This document shows, piece by piece, positions 1 through 8,260 of a DNA stretch of 42,462 bases. The DNA lies in NCBI GenBank assembly GCA_019241535.1, contig JAFAWX010000060.1, forward strand, positions 1 through 42,462, given 5' to 3'. The position numbers were made by a program, and so were the translations under genes. Each line of letters starts with the position of its first letter. Position 1 is the first letter of the stretch. Under the pieces are notes generated by a model. That model saw only the letters and a list, made by a program, of their open reading frames with translations. It was not told the origin of the DNA and ran no database searches. This DNA comes from Acidobacteriota bacterium. Lineage in GTDB: Bacteria > Acidobacteriota > Terriglobia > Terriglobales > Acidobacteriaceae.

Positions 1-906
1 CAGCTTGCGAACGGTAGCCGTCGGAACCGCCCCGCCGCTATTGGTAATGTAGCGCAGGGCAGGAGGTCTGGTCTCGCCGAGACCCGAGGTGTGATGCACC
101 AGTCCGGCCCAGACCAGCGGTACTCCGGCAAGCCCGGTGATATTTTCGCCGGCTAATGCGCGGACGATCTCGGCCGGGAAGCGATAGTGAAACAGAACAA
201 TGGTGGCCGAGTGCTCGATGACGGTTAGGAGCTGGTTCAGTCCGTAATCGAAACTGAAGGGAAGGATCGAAAGAATGCGCTCGCGGCTGCTAATCTCGAG
301 GTACTTGGAGACGATACGCGAACCGGCAAGCAGGTTGCGGTGCGAGAGCATGACACCGCGAGGCTTGCCGGTCGATCCAGATGTGTAGAGAATTCCGGCA
401 AGATCCTCGCCGATGGCGCTCGAGGCCTGCGGCTGTTCGGTTCCACGCATAATGGACGCGACCACCGGGATGTTCTGCTTCACGCCGTCTGCGGTGTCAT
501 CGATCAACAGCAGGCAGCGCAGAGATTCGACCCCTCCGACGTGCTCGCGAATCCGCTCCCATTCGCGCCCCGATGTGATCAGATAGCTCACCCCGCAATC
601 GGCAAGGATGTGGGCCACCTGGTGGCCAAGCAAAAGCGAATTAACATCCACAAAGACGCCGCCGGCCATGGTGATGGCAAAGATCGCGGCCGCTTCTTCA
701 AGCGATTTCGGCAGGTAGACGGCAACCCGGTCGCGCCGTTTGAGCCCGCCCTCTTGGAGCAGATGGGCACAGTGGCTTACTTGGGCGTGGAAGCTCCGGT
801 AGTCGACCGCGCGACGCCCGCCCACCAGGTCGACGATAGCTTCCTGTGACGGCGAGGACGAAGCCGATTGTTCCAGTAGATGATGTAAAAGATAAGGCTG
901 GGGCAT
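1..906 (-). CDS. AMP-forming acyl-CoA/acyl-ACP ligase, exosortase-A-associated type (C-terminus cut by window edge)
   Basis: I translated this from the minus strand: an open frame runs from an ATG at 906 to the window edge, giving the first 302 residues of an adenylating enzyme. The ANL-superfamily A3 loop YTSGSTGKPRG is at residues 174-184. The N-terminus (LLHHLLEQ), the GGVFVDVNSLL and QVAHILADCGV segments resemble the acyl-CoA ligases linked to exosortase A polysaccharide loci. Family knowledge: such enzymes activate a carboxylic acid as acyl-AMP and pass it to CoA or a carrier-protein phosphopantetheine. The gene starts 16 bp after the acyl carrier protein gene, so loading of that ACP is the simplest role; the acid is unknown. 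The C-terminal swivel domain with the catalytic lysine lies outside the window. Confidence 0.85.
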   Translation of the reverse strand, partial: MPQPYLLHHLLEQSASSSPSQEAIVDLVGGRRAVDYRSFHAQVSHCAHLLQEGGLKRRDRVAVYLPKSLEEAAAIFAITMAGGVFVDVNSLLLGHQVAHILADCGVSYLITSGREWERIREHVGGVESLRCLLLIDDTADGVKQNIPVVASIMRGTEQPQASSAIGEDLAGILYTSGSTGKPRGVMLSHRNLLAGSRIVSKYLEISSRERILSILPFSFDYGLNQLLTVIEHSATIVLFHYRFPAEIVRALAGENITGLAGVPLVWAGLVHHTSGLGETRPPALRYITNSGGAVPTATVRKL

Positions 907-922
907 GGCGGCAGAAACCCGG

Positions 923-1186
923 CTATTTGACCGACGACGCGCTGAGCTTTTCAACCAGCCGCGCAATCGAGGCGATCGTTTCGAAATTCTCGTCCGTGAG
1001 GTCCGAGGCGCTCAGCTCCACCGAAAACTCCGGCTCAATAAAACCCACCACGCCAAGCACGGCGAGCGAATCGAGAACTCCGGCCAGCGGATCGAGATCC
1101 CCCAGACCCTTGACTTGAAGGGCGGGATACTGCCGGAAGATGTAATCGCGAATCTTATCTTCAATGGTCATGGGACATTGTGTCAT
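923..1186 (-). CDS. acyl carrier protein
   Basis: An 87-residue acidic protein with the fold pattern of a phosphopantetheine carrier. The attachment motif is D39-S40-L41 in a GVLDSLAVLG context, and hydrophobic helix positions follow. The size is normal for a discrete ACP. A second ATG six codons in (1171) is an alternative start; neither has a clear ribosome binding site, and the upstream one keeps the gene 6 bp from the FkbH-like gene. It lies between that gene and the acyl-AMP ligase on the same strand, so the three look like one operon in which the ligase charges Ser40 and the GNAT-like protein unloads it (inference). It is clearly distinct from a fatty-acid-synthesis ACP, which would sit beside fab genes. 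Confidence 0.85.
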   Translation of the reverse strand: MTQCPMTIEDKIRDYIFRQYPALQVKGLGDLDPLAGVLDSLAVLGVVGFIEPEFSVELSASDLTDENFETIASIARLVEKLSASSVK

Positions 1187-1192
1187 CAGTAC

Positions 1193-2428
1193 TCACACCG
1201 AGAGCGGAACTGCGTCCACCTGCAAAGAATTCAGAATCGTCCCGGCAATGGCCGGGCAGGGCGCCTGGCGGACCGCTCGCTCGCTCAGTCCCTCGACGCG
1301 AAGGCGGAACAGCTGGTCTCCACCGGAAGCCGGCTCGCGCGACAGAGCCTTGAAAAATTTGAGCATCACCTGATTGTCCCGGCCGGCGATGAAAGGCACT
1401 TCGATCCATTCCGCCCCGCGCTGCTCGGCCACATTCGCGAGCCATCCCAGTACGGCATGTTCTACCTGCCGGCCGAGCACCGGGCAGCTCAGAAACAGCA
1501 GCCCCACGCGCATTACGTTCTCTTCCATCCCAAACGTGACCGCGCCCGAAACTCCATAGTCACCAAAACGGTCGCGCACCCGAATGGCCCATGCTTCTCC
1601 CCCGGGCCTGTCGGCCGCCATTGCCTGAATTCCCCCTTCCATCCATTTGCGATTCGGCAGGTTGACGAAATGGGTGGTATGGCGGACGACATTGACCGCC
1701 TGCTGCTCGTCCTCGGGCGCGAGCGGCGCCGTCCGGATCTCGGTTTCAAGCGTGGCCAGGAACTGCTCGAGTGCCGACGATGTGCTCTCTGCCCGTTTCG
1801 CCAGAACCGTAACCGGCAGGCGTTCCCATTGCGCCAAGACGAATTCGGCCACTCGTTTGAGTCCCGCGGGCGAAAACGGGACGTGGCCCAAACGATCGCC
1901 GGAGGGATTGAAACAATTCTCGGGCATTCGCGCGGCCTCAAACTCCGTCCAGGGAATCACCAGGTGGCGCTGCTGCCGCCGCAACTCGGCCATGATCTTA
2001 TGCTCGGCGACCCGCAACCCATTGCCAAGGAACTTTAGATCGTAGGCCCCGCGTCCCGAGGGACACATAAAGACCGCGAGCCGGAGGCGGGCGACACGGC
2101 CGAGGACCTCGAGAAATTCTTCGCTGCGCTTGCGAAACGCTAGCACACCGGCCTCTTCAGCTGTCCGGCCTTGAGTGCCGGCGGCGAGTTCAAAACGGAT
2201 GAGGTCTTCGAGGCGCAAAAACAGCACCACTCGAGCGGGCGTGTCTTCAGGAATAGCCGAGCCGGGATCGAGCAAAAAAGTATGCAGCTGGTTGTAAGGA
2301 ATTGAGCTCAGGGAAACTTCTGCGGTCCGGGGGCCGAGTGAATTAAGAAAAGGGGGTTCGAGAGCAGCCGTATAAAAACTGCTGGCCACCACAAGGACAC
2401 TCGGCGGGCAGGAGTTGGTGTTTGGCAT
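1193..2428 (-). CDS. FkbH-like protein without the HAD domain (SGNH-like N-terminus plus GNAT-like acyltransferase)
   Basis: 411 residues. The N-terminal ~200 residues match the SGNH-like region of long FkbH proteins (VVASSFYTAAL near the start; VVLFLRLEDLIRF around 67-79; RLAVFMCPS near 115). The C-terminal ~170 residues match the FkbH acetyltransferase-like end: the linker FLATLETEI, then VRDRFGDYGVSGAV, then LSCPVLGRQVEHAVL and AEQRGAEWIEVPFI. In normal FkbH proteins a HAD phosphatase domain with a DxDNTLWGG motif lies between these parts and makes glyceryl-ACP from 1,3-bisphosphoglycerate. Here that motif and the whole domain are absent, with no frameshift, so glyceryl transfer by the usual route is not expected. 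First gene of the operon with the ACP and ligase; likely moves an acyl group to or from the ACP (inference). Confidence 0.75.
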   Translation of the reverse strand: MPNTNSCPPSVLVVASSFYTAALEPPFLNSLGPRTAEVSLSSIPYNQLHTFLLDPGSAIPEDTPARVVLFLRLEDLIRFELAAGTQGRTAEEAGVLAFRKRSEEFLEVLGRVARLRLAVFMCPSGRGAYDLKFLGNGLRVAEHKIMAELRRQQRHLVIPWTEFEAARMPENCFNPSGDRLGHVPFSPAGLKRVAEFVLAQWERLPVTVLAKRAESTSSALEQFLATLETEIRTAPLAPEDEQQAVNVVRHTTHFVNLPNRKWMEGGIQAMAADRPGGEAWAIRVRDRFGDYGVSGAVTFGMEENVMRVGLLFLSCPVLGRQVEHAVLGWLANVAEQRGAEWIEVPFIAGRDNQVMLKFFKALSREPASGGDQLFRLRVEGLSERAVRQAPCPAIAGTILNSLQVDAVPLSV

Positions 2429-2610
2429 AGCTAATAGCTGGAGTGGCGGCCTGGGGAGCGTTCGGCAGTTTCACCGCCACAAGAAATCTGACGGAAACGG
2501 GTCAAACTCCCGCGAGCCGGGCTCTCATTTCGAGATCCGGAACGCAGCTTACTATAGCATGGGTGAGGACGCGTGCGTCCAGTTACTGGCCTAGCCAGGT
2601 ACTCGAGCGA

Positions 2611-2625
2611 GTAACCAAAGTAACC
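2611..2625. repeat. tandem GTAACC half-sites with 9-bp period
   Basis: GTAACC-AAA-GTAACC, i.e. two identical hexamers starting 9 bp apart, in the divergent promoter region of the NRPS and FkbH-like genes. The same arrangement with a different 3-bp spacer occurs at 26673-26687 upstream of mglA. A nearby inverted single copy (GTTACTGG) is at 2582-2589. Possible operator for a dimeric regulator; function not shown. Confidence 0.4.
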
Positions 2626-2704
2626 GCTGTCGAGACCCTCGAGACATCGGCAACTTATCCGCGAATGTGTCAGAAGTACGGGCTGAATTCCGGGTTGCGA
2701 GTAG

Positions 2705-2710
2705 TATAAT
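2705..2710 (+). promoter_or_regulatory. candidate -10 box of the NRPS gene
   Basis: A perfect TATAAT lies 71 bp before the NRPS start codon in an otherwise GC-rich region. The segment 17 bp upstream (GCTGAA, 2682-2687) is only a weak -35 match, so an activator or an alternative sigma factor may be needed. Confidence 0.3.
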
Positions 2711-2780
2711 AATCATCCCGCCCCGTCCTCCCCAGGGGACGACTTCGTTCCACACCAATCTAGGAGTAGAAAAAAACAAC

Positions 2781-5700
2781 ATGCCATCTGAAATCAACGC
2801 CGGCTACGAGCTTTCTCCGCAACAGAAAAAGGTTTTTCGCCAAAGCTCGGAAAATGAAACCGCCGGCCTCGGCATATTGCTTGAGGGAACGCTCGATTCC
2901 GGAGAACTCCGGCGGGCGCTCGAGGCGCTGGTTTCGCGTCATGAGATTCTGCGAAGCGGCTTTCAGCGGCGCACGGGCATGCGCTTCCCTTTTCAGGTCG
3001 TGCACGAACGGGCCGAGCTTTCCTGGGAGGAAATCGACCTGAGTGCGCAAGCCGCAGCCGAGCAGGAGGCGGCGATCGATGAAATGCTCGTTGACGGCTC
3101 GGAAATCGACAGCGAGAACGGCCCCGTGCTCCATGGCCGTCTGGTAAAACTCGATCGAAACCGGAGCGTGCTGGTGCTGGTCTTCTCCTTGGCCGCGACC
3201 GACGGTAGAAGCCTTAACATCATTTTCTCTGAGATCGCCCGTATCTACGGCGGCCAGGCGCTTGCTGAAGACCTGGTGCAATATGCAGATTATTCCGAGT
3301 GGCAGAACGAGCTACTGCGCGAAGAAGGAGAACAGGCGAAAAAAGGTGCCGAATTCTGGCAGCAGGAATCGCTTCCCGCGCTCGAACTTCCGCTCCACAG
3401 ACGGCAACGCCTTAATTCCAGCTCTTGGCAGTCGGTGCCGGTTTTGCTGCCTTCGCCGATTCATGACTCCGGCTCGGCAGAGGCGTTTCTGTTCGCCTGC
3501 TGGCAGGTTTTTCTGTGGCGTTGGAGCGGCCAGCAGGAGTTCGTCATCGGCTACGTGAGCGACGGGCGAAGTCATGAAGAATTCGCCGCCGGTCTAGGCC
3601 CGTTTTCGAAGGTCCTGCCCATACCATGCAAATTCGATTACCCCCAAACGTTTCAAGATTTGCTGGTGGCGGGCGAAAACGTACGCATGGCGGCTCTCGA
3701 ATGGCAGGATTACATTCCGCCCGACCGGATTGCCGAGCCGCGAGCGGTTAATTTTCTGTTTCAGCGGCTCGCGGAGCCGACCACTTCGCGCGGTCTTCGC
3801 ATTTCGGAATTGCGGCGCTGGTTGCCTGCGGCCGCCAGCAGCCTCGAACTGCGCTGCTCGGTCGCTTCCGGCTGCTTGTCTCTCGCTCTTGATTTTGATG
3901 CCTCGCAATTTGACCGCGAGCTGATCGAGCGATTTCGCGATTCCTTTTCGCTTTTGGCCGGCGCTGCCTGGGCGAATCCCTCCTCGGAGCTCGAAGCGCT
4001 GCCCATCACCCCGCCCGCTGAGCACCGCCGAGTGGTTGAAGAATTCAATCGCACCTCTGCTCCTTACCCGGATGCATGCTCGATACACCAACTGTTTGAG
4101 GACCAGGTGGCCCGAGATGGCGACCGCACGGCGCTGCGCTGCGCAGATAAGCAGCTGAGTTTTATTGAGCTCAACCAGGAGGCGAACCGCATCGCCCATA
4201 TGCTCCGCCGCCACGGCGTTGGTCCGGACGTTCCGGTGGCGCTCTGTATGGAACGTTCGGCGGAAATGATTATCGCGCTGCTCGGAATCTTAAAGGCGGG
4301 CGGCTGCTACATCCCCCTGCTTCCCGACAGTCCCAAGCCGCGGCTGGAGCACCAGCTGGCTGAGACCGGGGCACCCGTAGTCATAACCGACGAGAAGCAT
4401 CTCGGCCACTTGCCTGCCTTCGCGGGGAAAATCCTATGCCTCGACCGCGACCGTGCCTCGCTAGCCGAGGAGCCGGCGTCTAACCCGAAGGCCGATGTCT
4501 CGCCCGAAAACCTCGCCTATGTGATCTACACGTCCGGTTCAACCGGGATTCCCAAGGGAGTTGCAGTACCTCACTCCTGCCTGGTGAATTACAGCTACGC
4601 CCTCTGCCGCCGTCTCGAGCTCGAAAAGCACCCCGAGGGCCTCCAATTCGCGACCGTTTCTACGCTGGCTGCCGACCTCGGCAATACTTGCATTTTCCCG
4701 GCTCTCATCTCCGGAGGATGTCTACACGTGATCGGCTATGAAATGGCCATGTCGCCTTTTCTTTTTGCCGATTACGCCGCCCGCCATCCAATCGACGTGC
4801 TGAAGATTACGCCCTCTCATCTGTCCACACTGCTGAACTCCGATGCCGGGTCGTCCCTGGTTCCGCGTCAATATCTGATTCTCGGGGGAGAGGCTGTGCG
4901 CTGGGACCTGGTCGAGCGGGTAAAAAAGCTGAGCGCGGTGACCATCTTTAACCACTATGGTCCGACCGAGGCGACCGTAGGATGCTGCATGTTCAAGCTC
5001 GACCGAGAGGTAGCAGGCAAGTGGGAGACCGCAACCGTACCCATCGGTAGGCCGATTGCGAACGATCAGATCTACATCCTCGATTCGCGCATGCAACCGG
5101 TGCCGGCCGGCGTGGCGGGAGAACTGTTCGTGGGCGGCGCGGGAGTCGCCCGCGGCTATTTGAAGCAGCCGCGGCAGACCGCGGCAAGCTTCGTGCCTAA
5201 TTCTTTTTCTGGAGACGCGAGGGCGCGGCTTTATCGCACCGGCGATCTGGCGCGTTATTTGCCCGACGGAAATGTGGAGTTTCTGGGGCGCATCGACCAG
5301 CAAGTCAAAATTCGGGGCTTCCGGGTAGAACCGGCCGAAATTGCCGCAGCCTGCAAGCGCCATCCGGCAGTCGAGCAGGCGGCGATTGTGCCCTACGACG
5401 GCAAATCGGGCGAAAAACGGCTTGCTGCTTACCTCGTGGGTAGCGGCCGGCGCGAAGATCTGCGAGCTTTTCTGGCCGCCAATCTGCCGGATTACATGGT
5501 ACCTGCAAGCATCGCCTGGATCGATGCCTTGCCCCTTACCCCCAACGGCAAGCTGGACGTGCGAGCCCTGCCTTTGCCCGAGCAGCAGGCGGCGCGCGAA
5601 CTGGTCTTGCCGCGGACGCCCGAAGAGGAGAAGCTCGCCCGCATCTGGGAGGAAGTGCTGAAGCTCGACACCATCAGCGTGAACGACAACTTCTTCGAAC

Positions 5701-5948
5701 TTGGCGGTCATTCGCTGCTGGCGACGCAGATCATCTCGCGAATCCGCAATGCCTTCCGGCTGCAGATCTCGCTCGAAGTCTTTCTCCGCCATCCCACCAT
5801 TGCCGAACTGGCCGAACAGATTCGGCAATCGGAACCGGCGGCCGGCGACCAGGAAGAAATGGCAAAGCTGCTCAGAGAGCTCGAAGGGCTGTCGGACAAG
5901 GAAGCCGAAAGACTACTAGCCGCGGAACTCGAAAAAGAAGGAAATTGA
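2781..5948 (+). CDS. single-module non-ribosomal peptide synthetase, C(degenerate)-A(Asp-like)-PCP
   Basis: 1055 residues from the ATG at 2781, chosen because TAGGAG lies about 15 bp upstream; the frame is open further upstream (from 2667) but that extension looks non-coding. Residues ~8-430 are a condensation domain with RHEILRSGF and YADYSEW, but the HHxxxDG motif reads SLAATDG (136-142), so the catalytic His is missing. The adenylation domain (~455-955) has every core motif: YTSGSTGIPKG (583-593), YGPTE (726-730), YRTGDLARYLPDG, NGKLD (K924). Specificity positions by alignment to GrsA read D632, L633, T636, K675, I700, G702, H725, V733, G734, K924: DLTKIGHVGK, nearly the published aspartate code. 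PCP: GGHSLL with Ser978. No thioesterase, reductase or epimerase. It probably holds aspartyl-S-PCP for a separate acceptor (inference). Confidence 0.9.
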   Translation: MPSEINAGYELSPQQKKVFRQSSENETAGLGILLEGTLDSGELRRALEALVSRHEILRSGFQRRTGMRFPFQVVHERAELSWEEIDLSAQAAAEQEAAIDEMLVDGSEIDSENGPVLHGRLVKLDRNRSVLVLVFSLAATDGRSLNIIFSEIARIYGGQALAEDLVQYADYSEWQNELLREEGEQAKKGAEFWQQESLPALELPLHRRQRLNSSSWQSVPVLLPSPIHDSGSAEAFLFACWQVFLWRWSGQQEFVIGYVSDGRSHEEFAAGLGPFSKVLPIPCKFDYPQTFQDLLVAGENVRMAALEWQDYIPPDRIAEPRAVNFLFQRLAEPTTSRGLRISELRRWLPAAASSLELRCSVASGCLSLALDFDASQFDRELIERFRDSFSLLAGAAWANPSSELEALPITPPAEHRRVVEEFNRTSAPYPDACSIHQLFEDQVARDGDRTALRCADKQLSFIELNQEANRIAHMLRRHGVGPDVPVALCMERSAEMIIALLGILKAGGCYIPLLPDSPKPRLEHQLAETGAPVVITDEKHLGHLPAFAGKILCLDRDRASLAEEPASNPKADVSPENLAYVIYTSGSTGIPKGVAVPHSCLVNYSYALCRRLELEKHPEGLQFATVSTLAADLGNTCIFPALISGGCLHVIGYEMAMSPFLFADYAARHPIDVLKITPSHLSTLLNSDAGSSLVPRQYLILGGEAVRWDLVERVKKLSAVTIFNHYGPTEATVGCCMFKLDREVAGKWETATVPIGRPIANDQIYILDSRMQPVPAGVAGELFVGGAGVARGYLKQPRQTAASFVPNSFSGDARARLYRTGDLARYLPDGNVEFLGRIDQQVKIRGFRVEPAEIAAACKRHPAVEQAAIVPYDGKSGEKRLAAYLVGSGRREDLRAFLAANLPDYMVPASIAWIDALPLTPNGKLDVRALPLPEQQAARELVLPRTPEEEKLARIWEEVLKLDTISVNDNFFELGGHSLLATQIISRIRNAFRLQISLEVFLRHPTIAELAEQIRQSEPAAGDQEEMAKLLRELEGLSDKEAERLLAAELEKEGN

Positions 5949-6119
5949 AGAGCGGCTTCTTTATTGCGGGACCCACGGCTCGTTCGATCGGCATTGCCTA
6001 GCGACGACTACCGCGGTCTGGTAGGCCGGCGCGTCTAGAAAGGGAGCGGACCACGTTACTTAGCGGGCTAACCTGGGTGTCAGCGAGGTGTCGGCTGGGC
6101 AGCCCTCAGAGGAGAATTT

Positions 6120-7145
6120 TTACGCCTGGCGGTCACCACGCAGAAAGCTTTTGACCGACCGGTCGATCCAAAGAGTTTCATCGGCGGCCTCAAGCAGCAC
6201 ATTCTCCATTCGGCGCTGGCTGCGTTCCGAGCAGGCATTATGAAGGTTGTCGCCAATTATCCGGAGCATCGAATTCAGTACGAAGATATGAAGAAGACTT
6301 GAATCCAACCCGTCTCCGTAGCTTTCGACGAAATTGAGCGCCAGAATCTCAAGCGCCTTGCCGGAATATCTCAGCTTGGTCGCGAGCAGCGAGATGTAAG
6401 CGAGAAACGCAGAGACGTCCCGGTATACCGGCGCCTGTCCGCAATAAGCGCCGAAATCGATGATTCGAGGCTGCACTCCGTCAAACAGGATGTTCTGGGG
6501 GATGAAGTCTCCGTGGGCGGCCGCTAGGTGCACCTGAACCCCATGGAGTGACTGGCTGATTGCCGCAGCGCGGTGGCGCACGTGCTCGAGCACGGTCGGG
6601 GAAAGCCCTACTTGCCGGGAGCGACACACGTTGCGCTCAAGGGCGCTGACGTAGTGATGATGGTGATGGGCTTCGGATTGCCATGCTGTGCTGCCGTGAA
6701 AGGTCCTGATCCAATCTCCGAGCGCGCGGCCAATTTCCCCCATGATCGTGAGGTTTTTCCAGCCCACGGCGACATTTGCGTGCCAGTGGAGTTTCTCTTC
6801 CAGAGAAACACCGCGAACGCCGCTCACCAGCATGATGCCTTCTTTTTCGCGGAAGAGAATCGGGTCCGGGATGGTGCCGGCGAGCACCTCACCCGCCCTG
6901 CGGTGGACTTCATCGAGTGCTGAAAACTCGTGGCGCAGGCATCGGCGGAATACTTCGTCGTTGCCGCGAGCGCATTTAGCTACCGCAAACTGACCATCGG
7001 CAGAAGGTACGCGGTAAATGTCGAAGTGGGGACGTCTGACGATGCGTTCCCAGAGTTTTACGTCAGGCAGCAGCGGGGTTCCGAGAGCGAAGCCGCGTTG
7101 CTCCCGTGCGATATGCCCCTGCGCGAGTGTTAAACTCTGCTCCAA
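6120..7145 (-). CDS. APH-fold small-molecule kinase (aminoglycoside phosphotransferase family)
   Basis: About 341 residues. The catalytic loop HGDFIPQN and the metal-binding IIDFGAYCG are near the C-terminal third, followed by YRDVSAFL, the usual order in APH/choline kinase-like enzymes. Upstream, FAVAKCARGN gives the nucleotide-binding lysine. A run of five natural histidines sits in the middle. No ATG is available at the 5' end. I chose TTG at 7145 because GGGGGAGG precedes it by 4 bp; TTG at 7199 is an alternative adding 18 residues. Family members phosphorylate sugars, amino alcohols or antibiotics. Beside carrier-protein genes and a GT2 enzyme, and in view of similar kinases in exosortase polysaccharide loci, I infer a sugar or lipid-headgroup substrate rather than drug resistance. 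Confidence 0.75.
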   Translation of the reverse strand: MEQSLTLAQGHIAREQRGFALGTPLLPDVKLWERIVRRPHFDIYRVPSADGQFAVAKCARGNDEVFRRCLRHEFSALDEVHRRAGEVLAGTIPDPILFREKEGIMLVSGVRGVSLEEKLHWHANVAVGWKNLTIMGEIGRALGDWIRTFHGSTAWQSEAHHHHHYVSALERNVCRSRQVGLSPTVLEHVRHRAAAISQSLHGVQVHLAAAHGDFIPQNILFDGVQPRIIDFGAYCGQAPVYRDVSAFLAYISLLATKLRYSGKALEILALNFVESYGDGLDSSLLHIFVLNSMLRIIGDNLHNACSERSQRRMENVLLEAADETLWIDRSVKSFLRGDRQA

Positions 7146-7232
7146 CCTACCTCCCCCGCGGAGCAGTGTAGCGCAAAAGGCCAGGAAAATCTCAAACAAA
7201 TTGCGGTAAGTTACTGTCCCATTGACACTTCC

Positions 7233-7242
7233 GTAACCTCGG
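7233..7242 (-). repeat. GTAACCTCGG motif, copy 1
   Basis: 10-base sequence GTAACCTCGG, found exactly also at 39067-39076 and, in reverse orientation, inside the tandem box at 26673-26687. It lies upstream of the APH-fold kinase gene; GTTACTG (7208-7214) and GTAACTT (7253-7259) flank it. Reads CCGAGGTTAC in the direction of the kinase gene. Confidence 0.4.
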
Positions 7243-7441
7243 TCGATCTTAGGTAACTTCTAAGGCAAAGGGCGAGAACGCTCGAGCAGGGGCAACTGGT
7301 GTGGCCCCCGGTCCGAGGCGATCACCTTAGAACCTTCCTAGGTACTTAAGGGCAAGAGGTTCGGGTCCGGTTGCCATTTTGCGCCGAAACGCCCGACCAA
7401 AGCGCCATTCGGCGGGGTCGAGTTTTATGGAATGGCCGACC

Positions 7442-8260
7442 TCAGCCCTGACTTTCCTGGTGCTCTACGGCCGCGGGAGCGGCAGATTTCTCGGGACGGG
7501 GGAGGGCGGCGACGGGTTCGGTTATCGAGTATTTCAGCAAACACCAGAGCGCGCGAAAGCCGTCTTTCCAGCCGATTTTTTTGCCTTCCTCATAGGTACG
7601 CCCCCAGTAGCTGATGCCCACCTCGTAGATCCGCAGCCGACGTTTGGCTATTTTGACCGTAATCTCGGGCTCGAAGCCGAAGCGGTCTTCTTCAAGCGGA
7701 ATTGCCTGGATGATTTCCCTGCGGAAAGCCTTATAACAGGTCTCCATGTCGGTGAGATTCAGGTTGGTGAGGCAGTTTGAAACCAGCGTGAGAATCGAGT
7801 TGCCTACGGAGTGCCAGAAGTAAAGCACCCGGTGGGGCCCACCCCCAAGAAAGCGGGAGCCGTAAACGACATCGGCCTTGCCCTCGAGCAACGGACCGAG
7901 CAGCGTCGGGTACTCGGTAGGATCGTATTCGAGATCCGCATCTTGAATGATCACGAAATCGCCGGTAGATTCCTGGATACCGCGGCGAAGGGCGGCACCC
8001 TTTCCCAAGTTGTGCGGCTGGAGAAGTACCCGCAGTTGGGGATGTATGCCCTCGAGCTCTGTGAGGATCTCCCGCGATCCATCGCCGGATCCGTCATCGA
8101 CGCACAGCAACTCAATGTCGAGCGACAGGGCCAGCACACGCTCGACTACGGTCGCAAGCGTATGGCGCTCGTTATAGACCGGCATTACTACCGAGACTCT
8201 CACGAATAGACAGTGTACAGAAGGCTCAGTTTTTTGCGGAAGAGCAAGAAAGGCCTGCAT
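7442..8260 (-). CDS. family 2 glycosyltransferase (polyprenol-phosphate sugar transferase type)
   Basis: 272 residues. The GT-A fold is clear: SVVMPVYNE at residue ~23, [20 protein letters not shown], then the metal-binding [10 protein letters not shown] and [10 protein letters not shown], and [11 protein letters not shown] further on. This is the DPM1/GtrB-like soluble type that moves a sugar from a nucleotide donor to a polyprenyl phosphate at the inner face of the membrane. No C-terminal membrane domain is present. The true start may be GTG at 8200, where homology begins, since the ATG at 8260 has no good ribosome binding site. It shares orientation with the upstream carrier-protein operon but is 242 bp from the kinase gene, so it is probably transcribed separately. 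Confidence 0.85.
   Translation of the reverse strand: MQAFLALPQKTEPSVHCLFVRVSVVMPVYNERHTLATVVERVLALSLDIELLCVDDGSGDGSREILTELEGIHPQLRVLLQPHNLGKGAALRRGIQESTGDFVIIQDADLEYDPTEYPTLLGPLLEGKADVVYGSRFLGGGPHRVLYFWHSVGNSILTLVSNCLTNLNLTDMETCYKAFRREIIQAIPLEEDRFGFEPEITVKIAKRRLRIYEVGISYWGRTYEEGKKIGWKDGFRALWCLLKYSITEPVAALPRPEKSAAPAAVEHQESQG

Larger units (their letters stand above)
2429..2780. promoter_or_regulatory. divergent intergenic region between the FkbH-like operon and the NRPS gene
   Basis: 352 bp without a convincing gene. It should hold promoters for both directions. Visible elements are a TATAAT box facing the NRPS gene (2705-2710), a weaker TATAGT on the minus strand (2551-2556), a GTTACTGG at 2582-2589 and a tandem GTAACC pair at 2611-2625. 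Small open frames here have no recognisable product. Confidence 0.5.

Noticed and set aside
905-2038. Long plus-strand open frame (377 codons) opposite the FkbH-like and ACP genes
   Set aside because: No domain; His/Arg-rich translation typical of the antisense frame of a GC-rich gene, while the minus strand shows clear family motifs.
4722-5828. 368-codon minus-strand open frame inside the NRPS gene
   Set aside because: Antisense shadow of the adenylation domain; every NRPS core motif is on the plus strand.
6640-6680. Run of five histidines in the APH-fold kinase as a metal site
   Set aside because: Lies in a loop region with no other ligand pattern; probably chance low complexity.
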